Shown: positions 1-9,210 of the stretch, piece after piece
Numbering within the stretch: position 1 is the first letter of the stretch
Layout: each line of letters starts with the position of its first letter
Assembly: GCA_020635235.1 (NCBI GenBank)
Contig: JACKAF010000004.1
Location: 329,252-393,251 of the forward strand
Length of the DNA stretch: 64,000 nucleotides
Direction of reading: 5' to 3'
DNA from: Pseudobdellovibrionaceae bacterium
Lineage (GTDB): Bacteria > Bdellovibrionota > FAC87 > UBA2466 > JACKAF01
The notes under the pieces: model-generated
The model's input: only the letters and a program-made list of their open reading frames with translations
Databases searched by the model: none
What the model was told of the DNA's origin: nothing
Made by a program: the position numbers and the translations under genes

Positions 1-1111
1 GCGTATGCCGCCGGTCCATTCCCACCCAGCAGGCCCGGGAATGCGGATCCGGATACGGGCAGCGTTCGCCATTTAGGTAGGGAAGAAAAAACAGCCCCTT
101 GGAAGCGGCCTTGGCTGCGCGGGAAAGCAGGGATTCGACCGAGTGACCGGCAAAAATATTTTCCTTCAGCCACTCGACGCTCGCGCCAGCGGAGAGCATA
201 CATCCAAAAACGCACCAGGTTTCAGGGACTGCGTGGCAGAAGCTCTGAAGAAGTCCGGCGCGGTTGGGTACCGGGCTTGCGGACGCTGCGAAAACCACTC
301 CGCTCGTTCCCAGAGTCAAGGACGCTTCTCCGGATCGTAGCACGCCCATGCCAACGGCTGCCGCAGGTTGATCCCCGCTTCCAATCACAACTTTGACCTT
401 GGCGGTAGCCACTCCCCACCGGCGAGCAAGGCTCGGGTGGAGTTCACCAACCACGGACATCGACTCGTGCACTTTGCAGAGAAGTTTTGGGTCCAGTTCC
501 AAAGCCTTCAGAACTTTTTTGTGCCATCGGCGCTTGCGAACATTGAATAACAGCGTACCCGAAGCGTCTCCAACGTCCGTTGCAAACTCCCCGCACAAAC
601 GCCAAGCGATATAGTCTTTGGGGAGTAATATCTTGCGCGTTTTCGAATACACTTTGGGTTCGTGGTGTTTTACCCAAAGTATCTTGGGGGCTGTGTATCC
701 GGGCAGAGCGGTGTTGCTGGTGTAGCGCAAAAGCGCTCCGCGCCCACCGACCAGCCGGGTGATTTCGTCGCACTCATTACCGGTGCGTTGATCGTTCCAA
801 AGAATTGCCGGTCGTAGAACGCGGCTCTTCTTATCCAGAAAAACACTGCCGTGCATTTGGCCAGAAAGCCCAATGACCTCGAGATTGGCTTTGCACCGCG
901 AGTGTTTCGCGAGCAGTTGGGAGATGGCTTTGTCGGCGGCCCTCCACCAACCTTCCGGCTCCTGCTCCGACCACAGCGGCTTGGGCATTTGGATCTTATG
1001 TGGGACTTCCTGGTGCCCAACAACCGTAGCCTTGTCGTCGATGAGAATCGCTTTGGTACCGCTGGTGCCAACGTCTAAGCCGATGGCATATTTTCGAGAT
1101 CTGCTACTCAA
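1..1111 (-). CDS. xylB: Xylulokinase (FGGY family), 3' end cut by window edge
   Basis: Phosphorylates D-xylulose with ATP, the second step of the isomerase route for xylose. The visible ~370 residues carry FGGY marks: the N-terminal phosphate loop GLDVGTSGTKAIL, then LSGQMHGSVFLD, WNDQRT, the nucleotide-site segment LGTSGVVFAAS, and NGERCPYPD near the window edge. Family members run to about 490-500 residues, so roughly a quarter is missing on the left. No in-frame ATG precedes the motifs; I chose the TTG at 1111, which overlaps the end of xylA by 8 nt, as expected for translational coupling. Last visible gene of a four-gene minus-strand operon. Confidence 0.9.
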   Translation of the reverse strand, partial: MSSRSRKYAIGLDVGTSGTKAILIDDKATVVGHQEVPHKIQMPKPLWSEQEPEGWWRAADKAISQLLAKHSRCKANLEVIGLSGQMHGSVFLDKKSRVLRPAILWNDQRTGNECDEITRLVGGRGALLRYTSNTALPGYTAPKILWVKHHEPKVYSKTRKILLPKDYIAWRLCGEFATDVGDASGTLLFNVRKRRWHKKVLKALELDPKLLCKVHESMSVVGELHPSLARRWGVATAKVKVVIGSGDQPAAAVGMGVLRSGEASLTLGTSGVVFAASASPVPNRAGLLQSFCHAVPETWCVFGCMLSAGASVEWLKENIFAGHSVESLLSRAAKAASKGLFFLPYLNGERCPYPDPHSRACWVGMDRRHT

Positions 1112-2435
1112 TGGTCGAGCTGTAAAGGTATTGATTGAAGAGGTTTTCCAAAGCCTCTTCCCGGCCGCTTTGAAGCGTCGGCTCGCCGGACTGAACGGCC
1201 CACGCCTCTAATTCTGGTAAATCGAACTCCCCGGATTGGATCTTCCGCCCCATCGGGCTGTCGTAGCCGGCATAGCGCTTTTCGATGAGAGAATCCAACG
1301 CCTGAGTGCGCACTAAGCGATCTGCAACGAGTAGCGCGCGTGCAAAAGTGTCGATTCCACCAATGTGGGCGTGGAAAAGGTCCTGGCCATCGACAGAACC
1401 ACGCCTCAACTTAGCGTCAAAATTCAGTCCGCCATACTGCAGGCCACCCTGTTTGAGCAGGACCCACATGGCGAGCGTCGCAGTGTGCATGTCCGTTGGA
1501 AACTGATCTGTGTCCCAGCCGAGTTGTGGGTTCCCGCGGTTAATGTCGAGACTCCCGAGCTTCCCGGCTAGGGACGCGGTAAGGATCTCGTGTTCAAAAC
1601 TGTGTCCCGCGAGCGTTGCATGGTTCGCTTCCAAGTTAAGCATGAAATCATCGATGAGCCCGAATTCGCGCAGGAAATTTAGCGTCGTGGCCGCGTCGAA
1701 ATCGTACTGATGGGTGGTGGGCTCCATCGGCTTCGGCTCGATAAAGAACATCCCTTTGAAGCCGATGCGTCTACCGTATTCCACGGACGCGCGTAAGAAG
1801 CGGGCGAGCTGCTCCCTTTCGCGTTTCATGTCGGTGTTGAGAAGCGAGGAATAGCCCTCGCGTCCGCCCCAAAAAACATAACCGGTACCACCGAGCGCGA
1901 CGGTCGCGTCTAAGGCGCGCCGCACTTGAGCCGCAGCGTGGGCGAATACGAGTGGATCGGGATTGGTGGCGGCGCCATGAGTGTAGCGAGGGTGGCTAAA
2001 GAGGTTGGCGGTTCCCCAGAGCAGTTTTACCCCGCTGTCTTTTTGAAGTTGCTCGGCACGTCGAACCAATCTCTCTAAATTTCGGTTGCTCTCCGGAATG
2101 TCAGCCCCTTCCGGAGCCATGTCGCGATCGTGGAAACAGTAATGAGAGATCCCCAGCTTGGTGATGAATTCAAATAGAGCGTCCAAGGTGGATTCTGCTG
2201 TGACAAGGGGATCTCCAGATTGGCGCCATGTTCGTTTATGAACAGCGCCGCCAAAAGCATCCGCACCGGTTCCCTGCATCGTATGCCAATACGCGACGGC
2301 GAAGCGTAAATGTTCGGCCATCGGTTTTCCACCCACCTCGCGATCGGGGCTGAAGTACTTGTACGCAAGTGGATTGGGACTCTCAGGACCCTCGTAAGCA
2401 ATACGATCTTTGATTTCCGGAAAAAAAGCTGACAT
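1104..2435 (-). CDS. xylA: Xylose isomerase
   Basis: Metal-dependent isomerisation of D-xylose to D-xylulose in the cytoplasm. The 443-residue length is typical of group II enzymes. Visible motifs: FHDRDMAPEG (catalytic His and Asp), FFIEPKPMEPTTHQYDFD (metal Glu), NLEANHATLAGHSFEHE (metal Glu/His) and GSLDINRGN. An in-frame GTG lies 15 nt further upstream, overlapping the preceding stop codon. The ATG at 2435 is preferred because GAGGG sits 8 nt before it and the family usually starts close to the FFPEI-type segment. Sits between a sugar-isomerase-like gene and xylB in one operon. Confidence 0.95.
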   Translation of the reverse strand: MSAFFPEIKDRIAYEGPESPNPLAYKYFSPDREVGGKPMAEHLRFAVAYWHTMQGTGADAFGGAVHKRTWRQSGDPLVTAESTLDALFEFITKLGISHYCFHDRDMAPEGADIPESNRNLERLVRRAEQLQKDSGVKLLWGTANLFSHPRYTHGAATNPDPLVFAHAAAQVRRALDATVALGGTGYVFWGGREGYSSLLNTDMKREREQLARFLRASVEYGRRIGFKGMFFIEPKPMEPTTHQYDFDAATTLNFLREFGLIDDFMLNLEANHATLAGHSFEHEILTASLAGKLGSLDINRGNPQLGWDTDQFPTDMHTATLAMWVLLKQGGLQYGGLNFDAKLRRGSVDGQDLFHAHIGGIDTFARALLVADRLVRTQALDSLIEKRYAGYDSPMGRKIQSGEFDLPELEAWAVQSGEPTLQSGREEALENLFNQYLYSSTIE

Positions 2436-2449
2436 GGCAGTAGCCCTCA

Positions 2450-3451
2450 CTAATTTTCAAAGGCGGAGTCGAAGGCGCTTCCGTGAGAGCGTTTGAAATC
2501 CAGACGCTTCACAAAGGCGCAAGCCTCACGCGCGCCGAACTCTCTATCCATCGCGTTGTCTTCCCATTCAATCGACAACGGTCCTTTGTAGTTAATGTCG
2601 TTGAGCGCACGGATAATGCGTTCGAAATCGATGTCTCCGCGTCCGACCGAGCGAAAATCCCAGTTTCGGTCTTCATGACCGAAGGCCAGGTGGCCACCGA
2701 AAACGCCGGAAACACCCGGTGCTTTGCGCCAGCTTACATCCTTCATGTGTACGTTGAATATGCGATCGCGGAACGTGTAAAGGAATCCGACGTAATCAAC
2801 GCCCTGATAACCCAGGTGGCTCGGATCAAAGTTGAATCCGAACGCGGGATGGAAGTCTACGGCCTTAAGAGCGCGTTCTGCAGTCACGGTGTCAAAGGCA
2901 ATTTCGGTCGGGTGAACTTCCAACGCGAACCGGATCCCCTCATTTTGGAATTCATCCAGAATGGGTTTCCAGCGTCGGGCAAATTCTTGATACCCTTCTT
3001 CGATCATTTCCTGCGAAGTGGGGGGGAAAGCATAAAGCATGTGCCAGATTGGACTGCCCGTAAAGCCTACGACAGTGTCGACGCCAAATCTCTTCGCGGC
3101 TCGTGCTGTGCGGATGACTTCTTCCGCGGCTCGCTGCCGCACGCCTTCGGGATTTCCATCGCCCCAGATCCCTGGAGGCAAAATGCTTTTGTGACGTTCA
3201 TCGATGTTGTCGCAGACGGCCTGTCCGACCAGGTGTGTTGAGATCGCACGACTTGTAAGTCCGTACTCTTCCAAAATGTTCCAGCGGTTATCGCAGTAGC
3301 GTTCGTCCTGCAGCGCTTGTGCAACGTCGAAATGATCGCCCCAGCAGGCTATCTCCAATCCGTCGAAGCCCAGTTCCGCGACAAGGCGGCAAAGTGGTTC
3401 AAATTTTAGATCGGCCCATTGCCCAGTGAATAGAGTTACAGGTCTTGTCAT
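2450..3451 (-). CDS. Sugar phosphate isomerase/epimerase-like TIM-barrel protein
   Basis: 333 residues of the xylose-isomerase-like TIM-barrel (AP_endonuc_2) superfamily, metal-dependent keto/aldose isomerases and epimerases. Barrel-strand metal ligands are visible: ALEVHPTEIAFD, GFNFDPSHLGYQGVD, NVHMKDV and LSIEWEDNAMD. The substrate cannot be read; relatives beside Gfo/Idh/MocA genes act on inositol, keto-inosose or 3-keto-sugars. Start is the ATG at 3451, overlapping the upstream stop by 4 nt (ATGA) with AAGGAG 6 nt before it. Overlaps xylA's alternative start downstream, so it is clearly co-transcribed. Confidence 0.88.
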   Translation of the reverse strand: MTRPVTLFTGQWADLKFEPLCRLVAELGFDGLEIACWGDHFDVAQALQDERYCDNRWNILEEYGLTSRAISTHLVGQAVCDNIDERHKSILPPGIWGDGNPEGVRQRAAEEVIRTARAAKRFGVDTVVGFTGSPIWHMLYAFPPTSQEMIEEGYQEFARRWKPILDEFQNEGIRFALEVHPTEIAFDTVTAERALKAVDFHPAFGFNFDPSHLGYQGVDYVGFLYTFRDRIFNVHMKDVSWRKAPGVSGVFGGHLAFGHEDRNWDFRSVGRGDIDFERIIRALNDINYKGPLSIEWEDNAMDREFGAREACAFVKRLDFKRSHGSAFDSAFEN

Positions 3452-4632
3452 TGTTCGCTCCTTGTTTCACTTCCGGAGTGCGGTACGTCCGTCCATTTCC
3501 GGTCACTATCGCTACTGCGAATTACAGATTGAATAAACGCCATTCCACGCACGCCCGCCTGCACGCCAGGAAAATCTGTTTCCAAGGTGCTGGGGGTTTT
3601 CCCCTCAAGTTGCGCCATCAAGGTGCGCGCGTAATTTCGGTAGAGATTGGCGAAAGCTTCGATAAACCCTTCCGGGTGACCAGCGGGCAGTCGGGTCGCC
3701 GCTCGAGCGGCCTCAGACAGGTGGGTATAGTTGGCCCCTGTCCGTAGCGTCTCGCGCGGGCGGTCCGCCCAGCGCAGGTGCAAACTATTGGGTTCTTCTT
3801 GGCGCCACCATAGGCCGCCATGCTCGCCGTAGACTCTAATGTTGAGTCCGTTTTCCTCATCAACACAGATCTGGCTCGCATGGAGTACGCCGTGCGCCCC
3901 ATTGGCAAAACGCAAAAGGACGTTCGCGTCGTCGTCCAATTGCCTGTTCGGGACGAATGCTGTGACATCTGCGCACACCGATTCAATAGTTGAGCCCGTG
4001 ATGTACTCGGCCAAGTTGGCAGCGTGCGTTCCAATATCGCCGACGCAGCAGCTTGCGCCTGCCCGCCCAGGATCTGTTCGCCACGAGGCTTGTTTCTGAC
4101 CGGAGGTTTCAAGCGGAGTCGAAAGCCAACCTTGGGGGTATTCGACGACTACCTTCCGGATTTTTCCAAAACTGTTGCTTGCTACTAAGGCGCGCGCCTC
4201 TTTGACCATGGGGTAGCCGGTGTAATTGTGAGTCAGTCCGAAGAGCAAACCGGACTTAGAGACCTTATCGCGTAGCATTTGGGCTTGTTCGAGGTTGAAC
4301 GTCATGGGCTTTTCGCACATGACAGGGAAGCCCGCATCGAGAGCCGCCATAGCGATATCAAAATGTGTGTGGTTCGGGGTTACAATGGAAACGAAGTCCA
4401 TGCGATCGGGGCGTACCCGTTCCTTCTCAAATAGCTCGCGGTAGTTGTCGTAAACACGTTCGGCAGGTAGAAAGAGATCCTTCCCTGAGTTTTGCGACTT
4501 TTGCGGATCGCTGCTAAAGGCGCCCGCAGACAGTTCAATCAGGCCGTCTAGGCCGGCTGCCATCCGATGGACAGCTCCAATGAATGCCTCTCTTCCGCCC
4601 CCAACCATGCCCATCCGCAACTTCCGGTTCAT
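3448..4632 (-). CDS. Gfo/Idh/MocA family NAD(P)-dependent oxidoreductase
   Basis: 394-residue cytoplasmic sugar or inositol dehydrogenase-like protein. The N-terminal Rossmann turn GMVGGGREAFIGAVHR binds NAD(P). The MCEKPM segment carries the conserved catalytic-region Lys of the EKP motif, and VGDIGTHAANLAEYITG corresponds to the D-x-x-x-H catalytic segment of the C-terminal domain. First gene of the operon with the isomerase-like gene, xylA and xylB, suggesting oxidation of a sugar feeding or paralleling xylose catabolism. Good ribosome site: GGAGG 7 nt before the ATG. Confidence 0.9.
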   Translation of the reverse strand: MNRKLRMGMVGGGREAFIGAVHRMAAGLDGLIELSAGAFSSDPQKSQNSGKDLFLPAERVYDNYRELFEKERVRPDRMDFVSIVTPNHTHFDIAMAALDAGFPVMCEKPMTFNLEQAQMLRDKVSKSGLLFGLTHNYTGYPMVKEARALVASNSFGKIRKVVVEYPQGWLSTPLETSGQKQASWRTDPGRAGASCCVGDIGTHAANLAEYITGSTIESVCADVTAFVPNRQLDDDANVLLRFANGAHGVLHASQICVDEENGLNIRVYGEHGGLWWRQEEPNSLHLRWADRPRETLRTGANYTHLSEAARAATRLPAGHPEGFIEAFANLYRNYARTLMAQLEGKTPSTLETDFPGVQAGVRGMAFIQSVIRSSDSDRKWTDVPHSGSETRSEQ

Positions 4633-4701
4633 GGTTGGCCCTCCGTATCGCCTTCCGCTTCAAGTACCTGTGAATAAGCAGTTTCCGTACAATATGCCAA
4701 G

Positions 4702-4724
4702 GAGAAAAGCCCGGAGGGCCGGGG
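4702..4724 (-). terminator. Short GC hairpin with U-run
   Basis: On the minus strand CCCGG-CCCT-CCGGG is followed by CTTTTCT. The 5-bp GC stem lies about 75 nt past the stop of the RMD1-like gene and before the sugar operon, so it would separate the two units. The stem is short, so efficiency is doubtful. Confidence 0.4.
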
Positions 4725-4796
4725 TGGCAAATTTAGTTTAAGGATTTCAGAAATTTGTGGCTAAGGGGAGGGGGCCCCGCCTCAGCGGGAAAGTGC

Positions 4797-5663
4797 CTAA
4801 AAGAAATCAAAGAAGGCGATGCCGAGCTCGATCACGATCAAAACTACAATGAGGGTTTCCAGTAGTAGGCCCCGCCGGGTACTGCTTAAATCGGCTAGGA
4901 GCTCGATGTTTTCCTGTATGAGCACTAGTTTTCGGTCCAAAATCCTGGAGCGCAACTCAATTTCAAAGTTGTATTGGACGTCGCGGTGGAGGCTTTCCAA
5001 GGATCGGCTCTCCCAAGTTTCCTCGGGCGCATCCATCACCGCCAAGTTGCTTACGATATCCTGGCGAGCCGAAGCCGTGTTGGCGATCATCCGCACGAAG
5101 TGCTTATTCGTATTGGGAACGCGTCCGCGCTTAGAAACTTCTTCGATAAGTTTGGCAGAGTCTTCAAGCATCGTTTCCGTGCGCGACTCCATCAGCTCAA
5201 GGGCGGCCGATTGGCCGAGAGTCATCGCGATCATCCGGAGCGTGTCTTTAGTCATTTTTTTGACTTGCGCGTACTCAAATTCTACGTCGGTCTTATTTCC
5301 CAAACGAACGTCATAGGACTCTGTCGGCGGGATACGTTTCGGTTCGCCAATCAGGTTCGCTATGCGTTTCATCTCTTGGACCGCCAATCCGGGATCCACA
5401 TTCACAAAAACCAGGGAACCGAACCGGTAGATAAAGAGGTAACTGTCCTTTCCGTACTTGAACTGCAGTTCGCGGGGAGAGCTACCAATAAGCTTGCCAC
5501 TAAGAATTCCCACAAGCGGCTTGAGCTTTAGGTGATCGTACAGGTGGTACGCCGTAATGGTGATCTCAACCGGGGGAGCTGTCTCTAGGGGTGCGCTAGT
5601 GATGACATCCGGGAGATGGCGGGAAATGGGGGGCTGACCAGGTTTTATTATCTCGGGCTCCAT
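4797..5663 (-). CDS. RMD1/DUF155 family membrane-anchored protein
   Basis: 288 residues resembling the RMD1/YagE (DUF155) family, conserved in fungi and bacteria but biochemically undefined. Visible: an N-terminal mixed alpha/beta region (DSYLFIYRFGSLVFVNV around residues 70-90), a long helical stretch with MTLGQSAALELMES and the conserved-looking IANTASARQDIVSNLAVMDA, and a single C-terminal transmembrane helix (LLLETLIVVLIVIELGIAFF) ending four residues from the C-terminus. The ATG at 5663 is preferred over one 39 nt upstream because the extra residues look non-conserved; neither has a clear Shine-Dalgarno. Follows a run of envelope genes on the same strand. Confidence 0.8.
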   Translation of the reverse strand: MEPEIIKPGQPPISRHLPDVITSAPLETAPPVEITITAYHLYDHLKLKPLVGILSGKLIGSSPRELQFKYGKDSYLFIYRFGSLVFVNVDPGLAVQEMKRIANLIGEPKRIPPTESYDVRLGNKTDVEFEYAQVKKMTKDTLRMIAMTLGQSAALELMESRTETMLEDSAKLIEEVSKRGRVPNTNKHFVRMIANTASARQDIVSNLAVMDAPEETWESRSLESLHRDVQYNFEIELRSRILDRKLVLIQENIELLADLSSTRRGLLLETLIVVLIVIELGIAFFDFF

Positions 5664-5713
5664 AAGAAAATCAGTATAGCGCGCGACACAGCGTGCCAAC
5701 AAGGGTGTTGGAG

Positions 5714-6343
5714 TCAGAGATTTTTGCTAATGTAATCGAGAAGTTCCGTGCTCGCTTGCTCGAATTTGTCTTTGGAGATGCCTTTGGCGATCAGCACAAA
5801 AAGGGGGGCGAGTGCGTACCACGGCCGCTCGACCTGCACGTTATTGTGCAGCGCAATCTCAAATCTGTGCTCTTCCGCGTTCCAATGGAGTTCGGTGCTG
5901 AACCCGACTTTGCGCAAATAGGAAGCCATGCCCCGGGCTTCGACTCTTTTTGAACGGGTACGGTAGATGAAGCGGGTTTTCTCATCACTAATAATCTGGA
6001 CTTCTTCTCGAATTTTTACAGGGGAGCCGGAGTCCTGGACGGTGTTGGTAACTTCGAGGCTGATACCGTTCATTCCGTCCACCCGTATGTTGACCGGAGT
6101 TGTGTGAACCTTTGATTTTTCTTCAATCGTCTTAAGAATAGCTTCTCTTAGTGCGCGAAAGCTTTGCGGCCCATGCCCGTCAATGTGGCACAGAGTCCCA
6201 CGTGCACTGTGAAATATTCCATCATGCAGCCCTGGCGAACCTATCCAGCGTGCCTCATCGCACTTCCATGGGGATTCAGATACGGCCCCTATACCGGACA
6301 GCCCCCAGCAAAAAAACCCAATGATAATCCAAAATGCTCGCAC
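5714..6343 (-). CDS. Exported protein of unknown function
   Basis: About 209 residues. A hydrophobic N-terminus (RAFWIIIGFFCWGLSGIGA) followed by SES looks like a signal peptide. The mature part has two Cys in the first 40 residues, then an alternating beta-rich region (VNIRVDGMNGISLEVTN, REEVQIISDEKTRFIY, TELHWNAEEHRFEIALH) and a helical C-terminus. I recognise no family. The GTG at 6343 places the start directly before the signal sequence; an in-frame TTG at 6379 would overlap the glycosyltransferase gene by 20 nt. Likely co-transcribed with the upstream glycosyltransferase. Confidence 0.6.
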   Translation of the reverse strand: MRAFWIIIGFFCWGLSGIGAVSESPWKCDEARWIGSPGLHDGIFHSARGTLCHIDGHGPQSFRALREAILKTIEEKSKVHTTPVNIRVDGMNGISLEVTNTVQDSGSPVKIREEVQIISDEKTRFIYRTRSKRVEARGMASYLRKVGFSTELHWNAEEHRFEIALHNNVQVERPWYALAPLFVLIAKGISKDKFEQASTELLDYISKNL

Positions 6344-6359
6344 GAAGCCGAGTATCTCA

Positions 6360-7556
6360 TCACAGGGCCGATCCGACAAATTCTGGAAAAAGAAAATCCG
6401 GCCGGTATTTCAGAAATTCCTGCTGCACGCGGCGCGCGGCGTTTCGCGCGCTCGAGCTTTCCAGCCATTGTGGGGCAAGAGTTCGCAATTTGTCTATTTC
6501 GCTGCCGCGCACCCAACTCCCTGCTCCCGATTCAGAGATGGCCGTAGCGGAAAGAAACTGATCGAGGTTAGAGGGAATACCGAGTACGGGTTTGCCGGCG
6601 AATAGCGCCTGATAAGCAGTGGTAGCGCCGCCATTGCAAATGACTAGGGAAGCGCGCTCACAAAGTTTGTCGCCGGGAAGGTACGGTGCGCAGTAGACCC
6701 CCTTTTCCGAGGGGAACGTCTCCTTGCCGGCGGTACTGACTGCTATGTCCGCCGGAAGGCCAGCGAGCGCTTCGATCACCCTCCGTAGCAAGCCGTGATT
6801 ACCCGAGGAGCCGAGGGTTACGTAAATCAAGGGTCTGTCTGCTCGTAGCGCGGGCCACCACTGCGGGAGGGGAAGCGCCGGCGACCAAAGTACGGGCCCG
6901 AGAAAATGATCCCTTGGCCGCTTGACCGGAAGTGGAATAAGGCCGGGAGTATCTGGATATAGCGTGTAAGTCCCGTGAGTCAAAATTTCCTGCAGGTTGC
7001 CGATGGTTGGTAATCCGAATTTTCGACGCAGCTCATTGATGGGTTTTCCGAAGTACCGAAACGCCCAGGGTCTTGCCAGTGGGAAAAAAAGTGAAGCAAC
7101 GTGCTTACCAAACCACTTAACGGTTGGGTGGTCGGGTAGTGGGTAAGATTTCGGGGTCCAAGAGCTGTTCCAGTAAGCATTGATAAGTGTCGCGTAGGGG
7201 ATTTTGCTGTGTTCGGCACTTATCGGAAGTGATACGCGCAAATCGCCCACGACGAGATCGGGACGTACGGCTTCCAAAACGCGAAAATCCTCCTCCACGT
7301 ATTTTGAAAGCGTCGAGATCTCGTAAGGGCGTTTCCCTGCCTCGGCATTTGCGAGTACTTTTTCGGGGGGTAAAGAATAGATTGGCCAGCGTTTAAAGGA
7401 CGTGTTGCCGAATATGAGATCGGGAAAGCGCTGGCAGGCGAAGTGCACTTCGTAGCGATCTGAATCGAGACTGCCCGCTAGCACTCGCAAGCGGACCATC
7501 TGGGCTAGCGTGGTGTCCTCGGCGACAAAAAGGACTCTGCGCCTACCGGAACTCAC
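6360..7556 (-). CDS. GT-B glycosyltransferase, UDP-glycosyltransferase/MGT-like
   Basis: 398 residues with two Rossmann-like halves. The N-terminal half starts RVLFVAEDTTLAQMVR and contains PDLVVGDLRVSLPISA. The C-terminal donor-binding half has PLIYVTLGSSGN, YLPGDKLCERASLVICNGGATTAYQALFAGKPVLGIPSNLDQ (read as separate pieces), the usual H/N-G-G-x-x-T donor signature with Asn in place of His, and the final PSNLDQ. Donor and acceptor are unknown; glycolipid or polyketide glycosylation are common roles. Starts with GTG overlapping the upstream stop by 4 nt, so translation is coupled to the membrane protein gene. Confidence 0.85.
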   Translation of the reverse strand: MSSGRRRVLFVAEDTTLAQMVRLRVLAGSLDSDRYEVHFACQRFPDLIFGNTSFKRWPIYSLPPEKVLANAEAGKRPYEISTLSKYVEEDFRVLEAVRPDLVVGDLRVSLPISAEHSKIPYATLINAYWNSSWTPKSYPLPDHPTVKWFGKHVASLFFPLARPWAFRYFGKPINELRRKFGLPTIGNLQEILTHGTYTLYPDTPGLIPLPVKRPRDHFLGPVLWSPALPLPQWWPALRADRPLIYVTLGSSGNHGLLRRVIEALAGLPADIAVSTAGKETFPSEKGVYCAPYLPGDKLCERASLVICNGGATTAYQALFAGKPVLGIPSNLDQFLSATAISESGAGSWVRGSEIDKLRTLAPQWLESSSARNAARRVQQEFLKYRPDFLFPEFVGSAL

Positions 7557-9127
7557 GATCGGCGTTTTGCGCGGAGCGAGTTAATAAACTCGCGCCAAAG
7601 ATCTGCTGCGACGTCCCGGCCTCCCAGACCAAAGGCCATCGCGGCAGCTAGCGCTACGGCTCCCAGAACAATCCCAAACGCCAGATTGATAATGCGTTCT
7701 GCTAGACCCATCTGCTGAAGCGCCATTGCGCCCGCCAAAACCAAAATAGCCACGCGCGAGACCAGCGCCAGGGCGCTGGACTGAGGGCTTCCCGTCGCTC
7801 TAATAGTGTTAGCCACAATGTTGGAAATAAACATCGCGAATCCGAAGATCATTAGCCCCAGCAGAACCTGTCCGAAGAAAACGACAAATCGAGTAAGTAG
7901 CTGGGCGAGCGCCTGAAAACCGACGATCTCAAGGGATTCTATGCCAGCGAACAACATCAGCCCGAAAAAAATGATAAAGCCTGCGATGTCTGAAGGCGTA
8001 CGCGTTCCTTCTTTCGGGGCTTCACCTATTCCCATCTTTCCGAGAAGCGAATTGTAATCCATGGGATCTTTGCCAATTCCCATTTTGGCGAGCACCCCGT
8101 TAAATCCGGCATTGGTGAGTCCCACTGTGACAAGCCCGCGGAGCAATCGCCCGGCGAAGTAAGCCACGGTAAGAACTAGAAGGGCCGCGAGTAATTTCGG
8201 GAGTGTCGTTAACACCTCGTTGAGCATTTCGCTAACTGGCTGCGTGATCGAATGCAGATTAAGTGCATTGAGACTGGCGATTAGTACGGGAATCAAAATC
8301 AGAATGTATCCGAGTACCCCGAGCCAATGGGAAGTAGGGTGTTTGCCCAAATTACCCTGGAGGCCCAACTGTACGCTTAGTCTATCGACACCCACCGTTG
8401 CAGTGAGATTGGAGAGAATGCGCTGGACCACCCTCGCGAAAAACCAGCCGAAGCCCAAAATCAAAAGGGCCGCAAAAACGTTGGGCAAGAAGCCCAAGAT
8501 TTGTTGGAACATTTGCTGCAACGGCTCCAACAGCCCTTGGAGATTCAAAGTGTCCAAAATTGCCAAAGAAAAAATCAGGAACACCATCCAATAGATTATG
8601 TTTCCAACTGTTTGGGCGGCGGAGTTTTGAAGGTTGCCTTCAATGCCGATCCATTTGCTGAGCATCTGGTTTAGCTGAGAGCTACCCATGAGTTTATGCA
8701 CCAAGAAGCGCAGAAAGCTCGCAACGACCCAAGCGATCAATATAAGCACGATCGGGCCGAGGAGTGTGGGAATGAACTCAAAGAGTTTTATCAAAAAACG
8801 GTTAAGCGGCTCGTTGATGACTTGGAGATCTAGAACTTCGAAAAAGGCGATAAAGACAAATAGCATGAATATATAGAAGACCGCGCGGGAGACCCACCGA
8901 TCCACCGGGACTGGGCGTCTCGCCTCGGGTCCCATAATCTGTTCAAGCGAACTACCCAGATTAGCCTTCTGCAGGGCTTTGCGCGTTAGTCCCGAGGCGA
9001 CGAGTGCGATCAGCCAGCCGAAGAGGAGCACAGCAATGCCGCTCCCCAGGCGCAGTGCGTGCCCCTCCACCAATCGCCCCACATGTTCGAAGTCGGCAAT
9101 CTGATTGAGTTCTTCCAAACTAGGCAT
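7553..9127 (-). CDS. Multi-TM protein with conserved mechanosensitive-channel-type TM repeats (CmpX-like)
   Basis: 524 residues. At least four copies of a unit with a membrane-spanning helix of the form 'L..L..A..IL..GW..A' are visible (LGSGIAVLLFGWLIAL, LGPIVLILIAWVVAS, NVFAALLILGFGWFFAR, KLLAALLVLTVAYFAGR), each followed by an amphipathic 'L..LG..L..' segment. This is the TM-helix repeat of CmpX-like proteins, related to MscS. No MscS beta-domain is visible; the protein ends with a further TM pair and FGLGGRDVAADLWREFI. Inner membrane; a role in envelope stress or ion flux is inferred. GAGGAG precedes the ATG at 9127. Confidence 0.8.
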   Translation of the reverse strand: MPSLEELNQIADFEHVGRLVEGHALRLGSGIAVLLFGWLIALVASGLTRKALQKANLGSSLEQIMGPEARRPVPVDRWVSRAVFYIFMLFVFIAFFEVLDLQVINEPLNRFLIKLFEFIPTLLGPIVLILIAWVVASFLRFLVHKLMGSSQLNQMLSKWIGIEGNLQNSAAQTVGNIIYWMVFLIFSLAILDTLNLQGLLEPLQQMFQQILGFLPNVFAALLILGFGWFFARVVQRILSNLTATVGVDRLSVQLGLQGNLGKHPTSHWLGVLGYILILIPVLIASLNALNLHSITQPVSEMLNEVLTTLPKLLAALLVLTVAYFAGRLLRGLVTVGLTNAGFNGVLAKMGIGKDPMDYNSLLGKMGIGEAPKEGTRTPSDIAGFIIFFGLMLFAGIESLEIVGFQALAQLLTRFVVFFGQVLLGLMIFGFAMFISNIVANTIRATGSPQSSALALVSRVAILVLAGAMALQQMGLAERIINLAFGIVLGAVALAAAMAFGLGGRDVAADLWREFINSLRAKRRS

Positions 9128-9210
9128 CGCTATCTCCTCGTGCGTCTTAAACGTGTGCTATATTGTAGGCGTTTTTTTCCGTATTGAAACCCCTTTGCTG
9201 CAAGGAGCTT

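Noticed and set aside
2483..3241. 252-codon open frame on the plus strand
   Set aside because: Lies wholly antisense to the TIM-barrel isomerase gene, whose motifs are clear; no start signal or domain.
4776..4789. CCCGC-CTCA-GCGGG hairpin
   Set aside because: Five-bp stem with no U-run on either strand; too weak to call.
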